A program made the position numbers and the translations under genes. A stretch of DNA of 64,000 nucleotides from an uncultured Pelagibacteraceae bacterium (GTDB lineage: Bacteria; Pseudomonadota; Alphaproteobacteria; Pelagibacterales; Pelagibacteraceae). Below the pieces are notes generated by a model, which worked only from the letters and a program-made list of their open reading frames with translations, made no database searches and was not told the origin of the DNA. How positions within the stretch are numbered: the stretch's first letter is position 1; the number at the start of each line of letters is the position of its first letter. Shown here piece by piece: positions 1-7,890 of the stretch. The stretch lies in NCBI GenBank assembly GCA_902599335.1, contig CACKFA010000007.1, positions 1 through 64,000 of the forward strand, given 5' to 3'.

Positions 1-346
1 TTATTTGTTTTTTAATTTTAGAAAACGACTCTTTATGAATTTTTTTTTCATTTACTGGGCTAAATTCTTTATTTCCATTAGCAATTTTAGCTGCACCACA
101 ATCTTCATGATTAATGACAATTAATTTTTCTATTTTATGCAATTGAATAGAAGTTTCTAAATTATCATAAAACGTTTTATGCCATTTTTTAAATTTATTA
201 TGTGTTACCCCAACAGCTGCACCTGCGATTGTAAAAGCACTATATTTTCCTGTTAATTTTTTTTTCTTTAAATGATTATGAACTAAATATTGAAATCTTG
301 GATCTATACAAGATAATACCATTGCTTTAAATTTCAATTTCTTCAA
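1..346 (-). CDS. Beta-carbonic-anhydrase-like protein, 3' end beyond the window
   Basis: The frame runs off the left edge, so only the N-terminal ~115 residues are seen. They include a Cys-x-Asp-x-Arg motif (SCIDPRF) and, about 85 residues on, a His-x-x-Cys motif (HEDCGA). These are the zinc-ligand and catalytic signatures of beta-carbonic anhydrases, which interconvert CO2 and bicarbonate. The segment between the two motifs is short and lysine-rich, so this may be a small divergent relative rather than a proven carbonic anhydrase. The first in-frame start is TTG at 346, overlapping the TGA of the upstream SOUL gene (TTGA). An ATG at 322 is the alternative but would leave only two residues before the conserved LSCIDPRF stretch. 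Translational coupling to the SOUL gene is likely. Confidence 0.6.
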   Translation of the reverse strand, partial: MKKLKFKAMVLSCIDPRFQYLVHNHLKKKKLTGKYSAFTIAGAAVGVTHNKFKKWHKTFYDNLETSIQLHKIEKLIVINHEDCGAAKIANGNKEFSPVNEKKIHKESFSKIKKQI

Positions 347-909
347 TTTAATTCCACTTTAAACATGGCCTCATTTCTTCTATTCATTGGAAGTGTAAAT
401 GGACTGTCATATGTAGCTCTAATAGGTGGGCTTATAATTGATATATTATTTTTTTGTAACTCTTTTTCTAAAATTTCTTTATGCTTAAGAAAGTTTCCAT
501 CTGAAGCTCGTCCAGAATATCTCAGCACCGCATAGTATCCTCCTTCAATATTAACTATTTTAACGTCTTCTCTGCTTGGATTTGGTGCATTTTCTGAGTT
601 AAATTTAGATGGTAAATAAAATTGCATACTCATATTTCCATTTTTCTCAACTTGAGTAACTGGAGTTGTCATTTTAATTTTCTCTTGGGTATCGTTTCTA
701 CCTGAAATATAATTAAATAACTTTCTAAAATTACTATCTATTCCGGATGTAATAGTTTCAACCGCTAAACGATCTGAATATTTTCTAATCTCATAAACTT
801 CATTTTTAGAGACAACTTCATAATTTGCTTCTTCGTAAGCCATAACTGTAGAATAAGGTAAAACAAATAAAGTACAAAATACTATAATATAAAGTTTTAT
901 AATTTTCAT
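343..909 (-). CDS. SOUL family heme-binding protein, secreted
   Basis: This 188-residue protein begins with a Sec signal peptide (lysines, then a hydrophobic stretch, cleavage probably after the VMA near residue 24). The rest matches the SOUL/HBP family: the YEVVSKNEVYEIRKY start, KIKMTTPVTQ in the middle, an FYLPSKF motif and VLRYSGRASD near the C-terminus. SOUL proteins bind heme or tetrapyrroles; the bacterial role is not settled. The predicted location is the periplasm. It sits 2 bases downstream of the next minus-strand gene (912-1466) and overlaps the carbonic-anhydrase-like gene by 4 bases, so the three are probably co-transcribed. Confidence 0.85.
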   Translation of the reverse strand: MKIIKLYIIVFCTLFVLPYSTVMAYEEANYEVVSKNEVYEIRKYSDRLAVETITSGIDSNFRKLFNYISGRNDTQEKIKMTTPVTQVEKNGNMSMQFYLPSKFNSENAPNPSREDVKIVNIEGGYYAVLRYSGRASDGNFLKHKEILEKELQKNNISIISPPIRATYDSPFTLPMNRRNEAMFKVELN

Positions 910-911
910 TG

Positions 912-1466
912 TTACATAACTTTATATTCAAAATTTTGTGTAGTTTCATTAATTTGGATTAATTTAGCTCCATTTCTCTCATGAAAATTAGTTGCCATTT
1001 CTGTTAGAGGTGAAAGAGTTACCAATCTATTTAAATGATTAGATTTTTTTATTTTTTTGAATACTTCTTTTACTATTAATTTTCCTCCACCCTTTTTTTT
1101 AGACCATACGGTGTAAGCAATTGCTATTTGACCACCAGCCTGATCTCTCATTGCTGTTTGTAGAAATGCATCAGTGCTTAATTTTTCCAACTCTTCAACA
1201 CTTTTTGGAATTTCATTTGTATAAGCAAAACACATCACAGCATGAATTTCTCCTTGATATTCAACACCAAAAATTTTTCTTCCGTATCCCGTTCTAAACT
1301 TGTTATCTAATTCTGGTCTAACAGGATCCTCTTCAGGATTACATTCTTTAAGCTCAACAAGTTTTGCGCCTTTGACCCACCCAAAAAAATTATCAATATT
1401 TTTAGTTAAAACCTGTCTATTTTTTCTTAATCTTGCTTTAATTCTTGGGTTAAATTTTTTTTTCAT
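912..1466 (-). CDS. Uncharacterised protein, possibly GNAT-fold
   Basis: This 184-residue protein has a basic N-terminus (KKKFNPRIKARLRKNRQ) and no signal peptide or membrane segment. The part from about residue 95 (QIAIAYTVWSKKKGGGKLIVKEVFKKI, then LVTLSPLTEMATNFHERNGA) looks like the second half of an acetyltransferase fold: a beta strand, a Gly-rich helix start, and a late FHERNGA resembling the GNAT 'F-Y-x-x-x-G-F' element. I do not recognise a named family, so the GNAT idea is a weak structural guess. It is first in the apparent three-gene unit with the SOUL protein. Confidence 0.55.
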   Translation of the reverse strand: MKKKFNPRIKARLRKNRQVLTKNIDNFFGWVKGAKLVELKECNPEEDPVRPELDNKFRTGYGRKIFGVEYQGEIHAVMCFAYTNEIPKSVEELEKLSTDAFLQTAMRDQAGGQIAIAYTVWSKKKGGGKLIVKEVFKKIKKSNHLNRLVTLSPLTEMATNFHERNGAKLIQINETTQNFEYKVM

Positions 1467-1514
1467 TTTAATAATTATCTACCATTTATTTTAAAGTTTA
1501 AATGCGCAATTAAA

Positions 1515-2261
1515 TCATACCAGATAATCATACAAAAGCTTCGCACTAGTAACAAAAATTAAAGCATATAAAATATTGTAAAATAATTTCTCTTCAATAA
1601 TTTTAAGTAATTGATATCCAATCAATATTCCCAATAATGCAACTGGAAACAATGTTGCTGACTGTTTAAAAGACTCAAAGTTTGTCATAGATAAACTAAT
1701 GTAAAAGGGAAGTTTAATTAAATTTACGAAAGTGAAAAAAAATATTCTTGTACCTACATAAATTTCTTTTTTCATTCTAAGCGGGAGTAAATAAAGACTA
1801 GTGGGAGTTCCTCCTGCATGTACACAAAAACTTGTAAATCCTGCTACAACTGAACAAGTACCACCTTTAAAAAAGTTTTTTTCTGACTTTTTTTCTTTAT
1901 TTTTTTTAAAAAAAAAGTAATGACCAGAAAACAAGAAGCCCATAACTCCAATAATAAATTTTAATAATTCCTCTGAAAAATATGAAAAAGTTAATGATCC
2001 AATAAATATCCCAATTGCTGCAAAAGGAACCATTAATTTTAAAGTTCCTAAATCAAATTCTTTCCTATATTTATAAACAGCAATAAAATCTGAAAATATT
2101 AATATTGGTAAAATAATTCCTAAAGCTTGATTTAGTGGCATAACTATTGTCATTAACGGAACGGAAATTAAAGTCATGGATCCACCTAGACCTGATTTTG
2201 CAATCCCATATAAAATTATGGCTGGAACAACTGTAAAAAAAAATAATAAGTTTATTTCCAT
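1515..2261 (-). CDS. TauE/SafE family membrane transporter
   Basis: The protein has 248 residues and about eight hydrophobic helices, with the two-fold repeat typical of TauE/SafE (family usual length 240-270). The N-terminal repeat has GIAKSGLGGSMTLISVPLM and the second has GFTSFCVHAGGTPTSLYLLP. Members export sulfite, sulfoacetate or other organosulfur anions; the substrate cannot be read from sequence. Its start overlaps the 3' end of the small GNAT gene (2252-2521) by 10 bases, so the two are translationally coupled. A second TauE/SafE protein lies at 52505-53251. Confidence 0.85.
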   Translation of the reverse strand: MEINLLFFFTVVPAIILYGIAKSGLGGSMTLISVPLMTIVMPLNQALGIILPILIFSDFIAVYKYRKEFDLGTLKLMVPFAAIGIFIGSLTFSYFSEELLKFIIGVMGFLFSGHYFFFKKNKEKKSEKNFFKGGTCSVVAGFTSFCVHAGGTPTSLYLLPLRMKKEIYVGTRIFFFTFVNLIKLPFYISLSMTNFESFKQSATLFPVALLGILIGYQLLKIIEEKLFYNILYALIFVTSAKLLYDYLV

Positions 2262-2521
2262 TTATTTAATGATTTTAATAATTTTGATCCTAAAGGACTA
2301 ATTGGTTGCTGAAGTATTATTTCTTTTCCAGTTTTTTGTTTTACTAATTGTAATAATTTAGTTGCTAACCCTTGTTTTCTAAAAATTGGATTAACAAAAA
2401 TATATTCTACCTCACCTTTCTCATTAAATCTAACAAAGCCTATTGTTGTATTTTCATTTTTAAAGGTGAAAACTCCCTCAGTTTCCTCAATTTTAAAATT
2501 TGAAACTTCCAGGCTGTTCAT
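2252..2521 (-). CDS. Small GNAT-family acetyltransferase (YidJ/GtnT-like)
   Basis: This is an 89-residue single-domain protein. It carries GFVRFNEKGEVEYIFVNPIFRKQGLATKLLQLVKQ: the beta4 strand followed by the acetyl-CoA pyrophosphate-binding loop (RKQGLA, the R-x-x-G-x-A signature) and the following helix. It is shorter than full GNAT enzymes (about 150 residues) but matches the compact GNAT class of about 90 residues. Substrate unknown. It lies between the 54-residue membrane protein upstream and TauE/SafE downstream, which suggests a three-gene unit. Confidence 0.75.
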   Translation of the reverse strand: MNSLEVSNFKIEETEGVFTFKNENTTIGFVRFNEKGEVEYIFVNPIFRKQGLATKLLQLVKQKTGKEIILQQPISPLGSKLLKSLNKWK

Positions 2522-2526
2522 GAATC

Positions 2527-2691
2527 CTAGTAATTTAGGAGCAAAAGGATAACCGCTATTACAGCAATGATGGAGCTAACAACAATATAATTAAGCTTAA
2601 TGTTGAACTTTTTCTCAACAAAATCAGTTATTTTCTCCCAAAATAAAACTATTAAAAATACAATAATAGCTGGTATCAGATATTTAATCAT
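2527..2691 (-). CDS. 54-residue two-helix membrane protein, unknown
   Basis: I translated this small reading frame by hand. It encodes 54 residues starting MIKYLIPAIIVFLIVLFWEK and ending in VVSSIIAVIAVILLLLNY, with a short charged middle (TDFVEKKFNIKLN). The two hydrophobic stretches (about residues 3-18 and 36-52) predict a hairpin in the inner membrane with a charged loop. The stop codon (TAG at 2529-2527) is 5 bases before the GNAT start at 2521, so it looks like the first gene of a unit with the GNAT and TauE/SafE genes. No family recognised. A frame of this length with clean hydrophobic organisation is unlikely to be chance in such compact DNA. Confidence 0.6.
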   Translation of the reverse strand: MIKYLIPAIIVFLIVLFWEKITDFVEKKFNIKLNYIVVSSIIAVIAVILLLLNY

Positions 2692-2711
2692 ACAAATGAA
2701 TTTTTATTAAT

Positions 2712-2763
2712 TTAAGACTATTAAAGTGAATATTCTATTTGTAAATAATTTTAAGACTGTTAA
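2712..2763 (+). repeat. 13-bp direct repeat upstream of the DmdA-like gene
   Basis: TTAAGACTATTAA (2712-2724) and TTAAGACTGTTAA (2751-2763) differ at one base and start 39 bases apart. The second copy ends 9 bases before the ATG at 2773. Such spacing could be two operator half-sites on nearly the same DNA face. The function is inferred. Confidence 0.4.
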
Positions 2764-2772
2764 TGGTCACAG

Positions 2773-3912
2773 ATGTCGCGTAAAAACTTTGGTTTTGGAA
2801 CACAAATTAGGAAATCTCCATATTTCGATGCTACCGTAAAATGGGGAGCAACTGGTTTTTCTGTATATAATCACATGTATATTCCAAGAGATTTTGGAAG
2901 TCCTGAACAAAATTTTTGGAACCTTATTGAAAAATCGATCTTATGTGATGTTGCAGTTGAAAGACAAGTCGAGATCACTGGTCCTGATGCCTACAAATTT
3001 ACTCAATTATTAACACCTAGAGACCTTTCAAAATTATCAATAGGACAGTGTAAATATGTATTAATCGTAAATAATGATGGTGGTATTTTAAACGATCCAG
3101 TTTTATTAAGATTAGCAGAAAATCATTTTTGGTTATCCTTAGCAGATAGTGATGTTTTGTTGTGGGCTCAAGGAGTTGCTATAAATTCAGGCTTAGACGT
3201 TAAAATATCTGAACCGGATGTATCTCCTTTACAATTGCAAGGCCCTACCTCACAAGAAATTATGGTTAAATTATTTGGTGATGGCATAAGAGATTTAAAA
3301 TATTATTGGCTTAGAGAATATAATCTTGATGGAATTCCACTGATTGTTTCAAGAACAGGTTGGTCAAGTGAACTTGGTTATGAAATATATTTAAGAGATG
3401 GTTCAAAAGGAAATGAATTATATGAAAAAATTATGTCTACTGGTAAAGAACATGGAATTCAACCAGGTCATACATCGTCTATAAGAAGAATTGAAGGCGG
3501 TATGCTTTCATATCATGCAGATGCAGATATCCATACAAATCCATACGAATTAGGATTAGATCGATTAGTTAATTTAGAAAATGATATAGAATTTATAGGT
3601 AAAGAAGCTCTAAAAAAGATTAAACAAAAAGGAATAAAGAGAAAACAGGTTGGTCTTATAATTGATTGTGATCCTTTGTCAGGACCTAACACAACTTTTT
3701 GGCCGATTGAAAAAGATGGTAAAACAATTGGTAAAGTAACTTCAGCTGTATATTCTCCTAGATTAAAAAAGAATATCGCACTTGCAATGATAGAAGTAAA
3801 TTATTCAGAATTAGGAAATCAATTAAATGTTCAAACTCATGATGCAAAATATACTGCTAGAATTGTAGAAAAACCTTTTTATGATCCTAAAAAGAAAATA
3901 GCCAGTAGCTAA
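2773..3912 (+). CDS. DmdA-like aminomethyltransferase (GcvT) family protein
   Basis: This 379-residue protein has the GcvT fold of tetrahydrofolate-dependent aminomethyl- and methyltransferases. Segments resemble SAR11 dimethylsulfoniopropionate demethylase DmdA as I recall it: VYNHMYIP near residue 33, CDVAVERQVEITG, LTPRDLSKLSIGQC, WLSLADSDV, SRTGWSSELGYEIY and an AVYSPRLKKNIALAMI C-terminal barrel. DmdA moves a methyl group from DMSP to THF. The sequence diverges from the DmdA I know (LQLQGPTS, GGMLSYHADAD), so it may be a paralogue acting on another methylated or C1-bearing substrate. The ATG follows the second direct-repeat copy, with no clear Shine-Dalgarno. It converges with the ABC-2 permease; the stops overlap by 4 bases. 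Confidence 0.7.
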   Translation: MSRKNFGFGTQIRKSPYFDATVKWGATGFSVYNHMYIPRDFGSPEQNFWNLIEKSILCDVAVERQVEITGPDAYKFTQLLTPRDLSKLSIGQCKYVLIVNNDGGILNDPVLLRLAENHFWLSLADSDVLLWAQGVAINSGLDVKISEPDVSPLQLQGPTSQEIMVKLFGDGIRDLKYYWLREYNLDGIPLIVSRTGWSSELGYEIYLRDGSKGNELYEKIMSTGKEHGIQPGHTSSIRRIEGGMLSYHADADIHTNPYELGLDRLVNLENDIEFIGKEALKKIKQKGIKRKQVGLIIDCDPLSGPNTTFWPIEKDGKTIGKVTSAVYSPRLKKNIALAMIEVNYSELGNQLNVQTHDAKYTARIVEKPFYDPKKKIASS

Positions 3913-4676
3913 GATTTAATATTGTAACCTTTTTTTAGTAAAATAGTAACAACGGTGATGCATCCAAGTAAAAACGCAACCATAGAAATGATACTAACCC
4001 AAATATTAAAATCTGATACTCCATAAAATGAAAATCTTAATCCGTTTATTAGATAAACTACTGGATTAAAATAAGTAACCATCTGCCAAAATTCTGGCAG
4101 CATATCTAAAGAATATAAACTACCACCTAAAAATACCATCGGAGTAATAACTAAGGTTGGTATAATTGACATTTGTTCAAAATTAGAACTCATCAATCCG
4201 ATTAAAAAACCAAACAAGGCAAAAGTAAAAGCGACTAAGACTAGTAAAAATATCATCAGTAAAGGATATTTTACATCTACTTCTACAAAAAATGTTGCTG
4301 TTATAAAAATTACAACACCTACAATTAAAGTTTTTGTTGCACCAGCACCAACAAAAGCAAGAACAATCTCTAAAGTTGATATGGGAGCTGCCAAGATTTC
4401 ATAAATAGTTCCATTAAATTTAGGAAAAAATATACCAAAGGATGTGTTACTGATTGATTGAGTTAAAAGAGTAAGCATCAACAAACCAGGTACGATGTAT
4501 GATCCATAACTAATGCCATCTATATTTTCAACATACCCTCCAATTACTGAGCCAAAAACTATAAAATACAATGAGGTAGATAAAACTGGCGATAATAAAG
4601 ATTGCATCAATGTTCTTCTAAACCTATCCATCTCATGAAGATAAATTGCTTTAAATGCGTAATAATTAAATTTCAT
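3909..4676 (-). CDS. ABC-2 type transporter permease
   Basis: The 255-residue protein has six hydrophobic segments, beginning after an N-terminal amphipathic stretch ([19 protein letters not shown]). It has the family-typical [21 protein letters not shown] and [20 protein letters not shown] motifs. ABC-2 permeases form exporters of polysaccharides, lipids or drugs together with a separate ATPase. Its start overlaps the ATPase gene upstream by 11 bases, so the pair forms one transporter. The substrate is unknown. Confidence 0.88.
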   Translation of the reverse strand: MKFNYYAFKAIYLHEMDRFRRTLMQSLLSPVLSTSLYFIVFGSVIGGYVENIDGISYGSYIVPGLLMLTLLTQSISNTSFGIFFPKFNGTIYEILAAPISTLEIVLAFVGAGATKTLIVGVVIFITATFFVEVDVKYPLLMIFLLVLVAFTFALFGFLIGLMSSNFEQMSIIPTLVITPMVFLGGSLYSLDMLPEFWQMVTYFNPVVYLINGLRFSFYGVSDFNIWVSIISMVAFLLGCITVVTILLKKGYNIKS

Positions 4677-5601
4677 TATTTTCCTTTACTAAACTGACAA
4701 AAATCTTTTCTAATGTACTCTGTTCTGTTTTAAGATCTTTAAGTTTTAATCCTGCATCTTTTAAATCTTGAAGTAAATTTGTAATCCCTGTTTGTTTTGC
4801 TTGAACATTATAAGTATAGTCAATTGACATTTTATCTTGTCCAATTTCAAGATTATATTTTTCTAAACTACTTGGTAGTTCATTTAATTCTTCTTGTAAA
4901 TCTACAGTAAGTTTCTTATGACCCATTTTTTTTAATAATTCTTTTGTTTCATCAACTACTATAATTTCACCTTGATTGATTACTCCTACTCTATCTGCAA
5001 TCGCCTCAGCTTCTTCTATATAGTGAGTGGTTAAAATTATTGTAACACCAGTTTTTCTTAAACTTTCAACAACTTTCCACATATCTTGCCTTAACTCAAC
5101 ATCTACTCCTGCAGTTGGTTCATCTAAAAATAAAATAGTTGGTTCATGAGACAATGCTTTTGCAATTAAAACTCTTCTTTTCATTCCACCAGATAACTGT
5201 CTAAGTCTTAAATCCTTTTTATCCCAAAGACTTAAATCCTTTAAAACTTTTTCAATATGTTTTGGGTCAGGTTTTTTTCCATACAAACCTCTTGAATAAG
5301 AAACATTATTAAAAACTGTTTCGAATTGCTCTAAAGTTAATTCTTGAGGAACCAAACCTATTTTAGATCTTGTTTCTCTATAATCTTTAACGATATCAAA
5401 ATTATCGACTGTTACATTTCCAGATGATGGCCTCACAATTCCACAAATAATGCTAATAAGTGTTGTTTTTCCTGCACCGTTAGGTCCTAGCATCGCAAAG
5501 ATTTCACCTTTTTTGATGTTTAGGTTTATGTTCTTTAAAGCTTCAAAACCGTTGTCATAAATTTTAGATAGATTGTTTATGTTGATTTGATTACTAGACA
5601 T
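4666..5601 (-). CDS. ABC-2 exporter ATP-binding protein
   Basis: This 311-residue ATPase has a Walker A (GPNGAGKTT, about 39-47), an LSGGMKRR signature, a Walker B followed by [13 protein letters not shown], and the switch His in [10 protein letters not shown]. The C-terminal ~90 residues (from [15 protein letters not shown]) form the extra domain common in CcmA/NatA-type export ATPases. It partners with the overlapping permease gene. A 72-base spacer separates it from the divergent thioredoxin-like gene, so promoters for both should lie at 5602-5673. Confidence 0.9.
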   Translation of the reverse strand: MSSNQININNLSKIYDNGFEALKNINLNIKKGEIFAMLGPNGAGKTTLISIICGIVRPSSGNVTVDNFDIVKDYRETRSKIGLVPQELTLEQFETVFNNVSYSRGLYGKKPDPKHIEKVLKDLSLWDKKDLRLRQLSGGMKRRVLIAKALSHEPTILFLDEPTAGVDVELRQDMWKVVESLRKTGVTIILTTHYIEEAEAIADRVGVINQGEIIVVDETKELLKKMGHKKLTVDLQEELNELPSSLEKYNLEIGQDKMSIDYTYNVQAKQTGITNLLQDLKDAGLKLKDLKTEQSTLEKIFVSLVKENNEI

Positions 5602-5673
5602 TTGATTTATGCATATATAGGGGCATTTTGTTGTATTACAATAAATTAAAATTTGCTCTAATGTTTAAAAATT

Positions 5674-6042
5674 ATGAAAAAATTTTTAGTTTTTATTTGT
5701 TTTATATTGGCATTCAGCAGCAATGCTATTGGAAAAGAGACTACTTACAGTAAAGAGTTATTCGATAAAGCATTATCGGAAGGAAAAGTTGTAGTTGTAA
5801 GTTCTTGGATTAAATATTGTACTTCTTGTGCAAGCCAAATGAAAGTTCTTGAAAAAGCAAAAAATGATTTTGATAATATGGAATACTTTGCTTTTGATGT
5901 AACAAATAAAGAAATTGCTCAATTTTTTAACGTTCAATATCAAACTACACTTTTAATTTTTAAAGATGATAAAGAAGTTTACAGAAGTATTGGTGAGACC
6001 ACCAAAGAACTTATTTATGATGCTTTAAAATCCTCTATCTAA
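5674..6042 (+). CDS. Secreted thioredoxin-like protein
   Basis: The 122-residue protein begins with a Sec signal peptide (MKKFLVFICFILAFSSNAIG). It is followed by a compact thioredoxin fold with the redox motif Y-C-T-S-C (about residues 49-53) and a late YQTTLLIFKDDKE segment, where the TT replaces the usual Thr-cisPro region. CxSC-type motifs occur in DsbD C-terminal domains and other periplasmic reductants. The likely role is disulfide reduction or exchange in the periplasm. The 3' end overlaps the convergent symporter gene by 8 bases. Confidence 0.8.
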   Translation: MKKFLVFICFILAFSSNAIGKETTYSKELFDKALSEGKVVVVSSWIKYCTSCASQMKVLEKAKNDFDNMEYFAFDVTNKEIAQFFNVQYQTTLLIFKDDKEVYRSIGETTKELIYDALKSSI

Positions 6043-7474
6043 ATTTAATTTTTAAGATTATTGCGGGCAAGAAAGTTGCAATCAAAAAAGATAAAAACAA
6101 TAAAGATTGAGCTATAAAAGGTGAAAACAAGTCTTTAGACATAAATACTCCCACTAATAAGCTTTTAGAAAAATCTGGAAATGGAAACATTAAAAATCCA
6201 GCAACTAAACCAATTATAATTGAAGCATAAGCGGTTTTTTCATCCACTTTATTATAGAAACTATAAAAAACAGTTACTACAAACGCACAACAAAATAAAT
6301 CTGCAAGAAGAAATAAATATAAAATATCAAATCCTTTTGAAGCAATACCAAAAGCAATTACAGACAAGATTAAAATAAAATATTTAGAAATTTTTAAGTA
6401 ATCACTTTTTTTATCTAAGTTAAAAGTTGCTTTGCCATCAACTACAAATAAACTAGAAATAGCATTAACCAAAGTATCAACAGTAGAAATTGTTAATGCA
6501 AGACCGAGGATAATGATCAATAAGGATAAAATTTCTGTTTGATCTTTTAATAATAAACTAAAAAATCCTAAATCAGGTCTAACAGATGGATCAATTGAAA
6601 ATGAAACCATTCCAATAAAACCCATTAAAAAAACTATTGGAACAATAATAAAGAAAGAAATTGTCAAACTAGTTTTTAATGTTTGATAATCTTTTGCTGC
6701 ATATACTCTTTGCCAATTTCCCTGATGAAATAAATTGGTTGCTGCAACTGCTATAAAGAAAGTTAATCCAGCAGTGTATCCTGGAATATAATTTGAACTT
6801 ATTAGTTGAGGGTTTTTCTCATTAATTAAAGAAAAAGAAAAATTATCTCCTGAAGATGAACTAATAATTGAGATCAAAATAATTAATAAAACACCAATTA
6901 CAATCATTTGAATATTATCAGTAAATATTGACGCTCTTAATCCCCCATAAAGAGTATAGCTTAAGGTAGCTACCAAGACTATTAATGCTGTAATCCACAA
7001 TTCTGTTCCAGATATATAATTAATTAATACAGCAACTGCAGTTACTTCTGCACAAAGAAATATGAACATATAAAAAATTGTCATTATCAAAATTAACTTA
7101 AATAAACTTTTGCCAAACTTCTTTCTCATAAACTCAACTAAAGAAGATCCTTTAGGAAACTCATTTCTAATTTTTTTTCCAAAATAAATTAAGAAAATCA
7201 TTGGAAAAGCTGTACCTAATGCATAACCAATAACAGCACCTACCCCGCCCCACGTTGCGGCCGCAACTGGACCAAATAAAATCCAAGCACCTAAAGCTGA
7301 TGCTACAAGACTTGTGGTAAGTGAAAATAAACCAATGTTTCTATTTGCGGTTAAATAATTATTAATGCCTTTAAATTTTTTAGAATGAAGAATTCCTAAA
7401 AAAGTAAATATTAAACTAATTACTAAAACTAAAATTAATGATGTTGATTGAGTTAAAAAATATGTTTTATCCAT
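6035..7474 (-). CDS. thiV: ThiV-like sodium:solute symporter (thiamin precursor uptake)
   Basis: This 479-residue protein has about 13 transmembrane helices and belongs to the sodium:solute symporter family (ITALIVLVATLSYTLYGGLRASIFTDNIQ is a typical SSS segment; LGLALTISTVDTLVNAISSL carries the conserved sodium-site serines/threonines). A TPP riboswitch directly upstream shows control by thiamin diphosphate. In SAR11, an SSS gene so placed has been named thiV and proposed to import HMP, the thiamin pyrimidine precursor that these bacteria require. The substrate is inferred from that context, not from the protein sequence. Confidence 0.85.
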   Translation of the reverse strand: MDKTYFLTQSTSLILVLVISLIFTFLGILHSKKFKGINNYLTANRNIGLFSLTTSLVASALGAWILFGPVAAATWGGVGAVIGYALGTAFPMIFLIYFGKKIRNEFPKGSSLVEFMRKKFGKSLFKLILIMTIFYMFIFLCAEVTAVAVLINYISGTELWITALIVLVATLSYTLYGGLRASIFTDNIQMIVIGVLLIILISIISSSSGDNFSFSLINEKNPQLISSNYIPGYTAGLTFFIAVAATNLFHQGNWQRVYAAKDYQTLKTSLTISFFIIVPIVFLMGFIGMVSFSIDPSVRPDLGFFSLLLKDQTEILSLLIIILGLALTISTVDTLVNAISSLFVVDGKATFNLDKKSDYLKISKYFILILSVIAFGIASKGFDILYLFLLADLFCCAFVVTVFYSFYNKVDEKTAYASIIIGLVAGFLMFPFPDFSKSLLVGVFMSKDLFSPFIAQSLLFLSFLIATFLPAIILKIKFR

Positions 7475-7476
7475 TT

Positions 7477-7545
7477 TATCCCTTTCTGAATTACCGGACA
7501 GGTTCTTAGGGTATGATCTCAGTCTGTTAGGACACCCCTTGTTAA
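7477..7545 (-). promoter_or_regulatory. TPP (THI-box) riboswitch controlling thiV
   Basis: Read on the minus strand, the leader carries the THI-box elements in order: GGGGTGTCC, CTGAGA, TACCC, GAACCTG and a shortened TCCGG-TAATTCAG arm, then AAAGGGATAAA and the thiV ATG. GGGT pairs with ACCC (P2) and CTG with CAG (P4). P3 is reduced to GTC/GAC, and I cannot form a convincing P1 by eye. The AAGGGA that serves as Shine-Dalgarno sits within the 3' end of the motif, a few bases before the start codon. This suggests that ligand binding blocks translation directly. Confidence 0.92.
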
Positions 7546-7593
7546 TATACTTAATATATTTTGTTTATCATGGAAAGTCTTTTTAAAATTTAA

Positions 7594-7887
7594 TTATTTC
7601 TGGTTTTTGTGGTTCATTATTTCGATCATACATTGTGTAGCGTATTCTCTCCACTCAGACGAAGTCTTATTTTTTAAGCTATTAAGATGGTTTCTGTTAC
7701 TTTGAATATCATCTTTGTGTTTTATGTAGTCAGCTCCATTTAAGTTTTTCTCCATTTCAGACAAATTTGTTTCCATTGCTTTTATCCATTCTTTACCAAG
7801 CTCAACACATTTTTGATCGTCTTTTTCATCACAAATTTGTTTAAAAAAATTAAAAATAACATCATCAGTATTCACTGAGGTATTCAT
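7594..7887 (-). CDS. Uncharacterised 97-residue cytosolic protein
   Basis: A mostly alpha-helical, charged protein without signal peptide or membrane helix. It contains three cysteines (FFKQICDEKDDQKCVELG and YATQCMIEIM) and a predicted helical pair (METNLSEMEKNLNGADYIKHKDDIQSNRNHLNSLKN). I recognise no family. It lies 3 bases downstream of the pentapeptide-repeat gene, so the two are probably co-transcribed. The start ATG at 7887 has a GTTTACAAGT-like upstream stretch and no strong Shine-Dalgarno. Confidence 0.55.
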   Translation of the reverse strand: MNTSVNTDDVIFNFFKQICDEKDDQKCVELGKEWIKAMETNLSEMEKNLNGADYIKHKDDIQSNRNHLNSLKNKTSSEWREYATQCMIEIMNHKNQK

Positions 7888-7890
7888 TAA

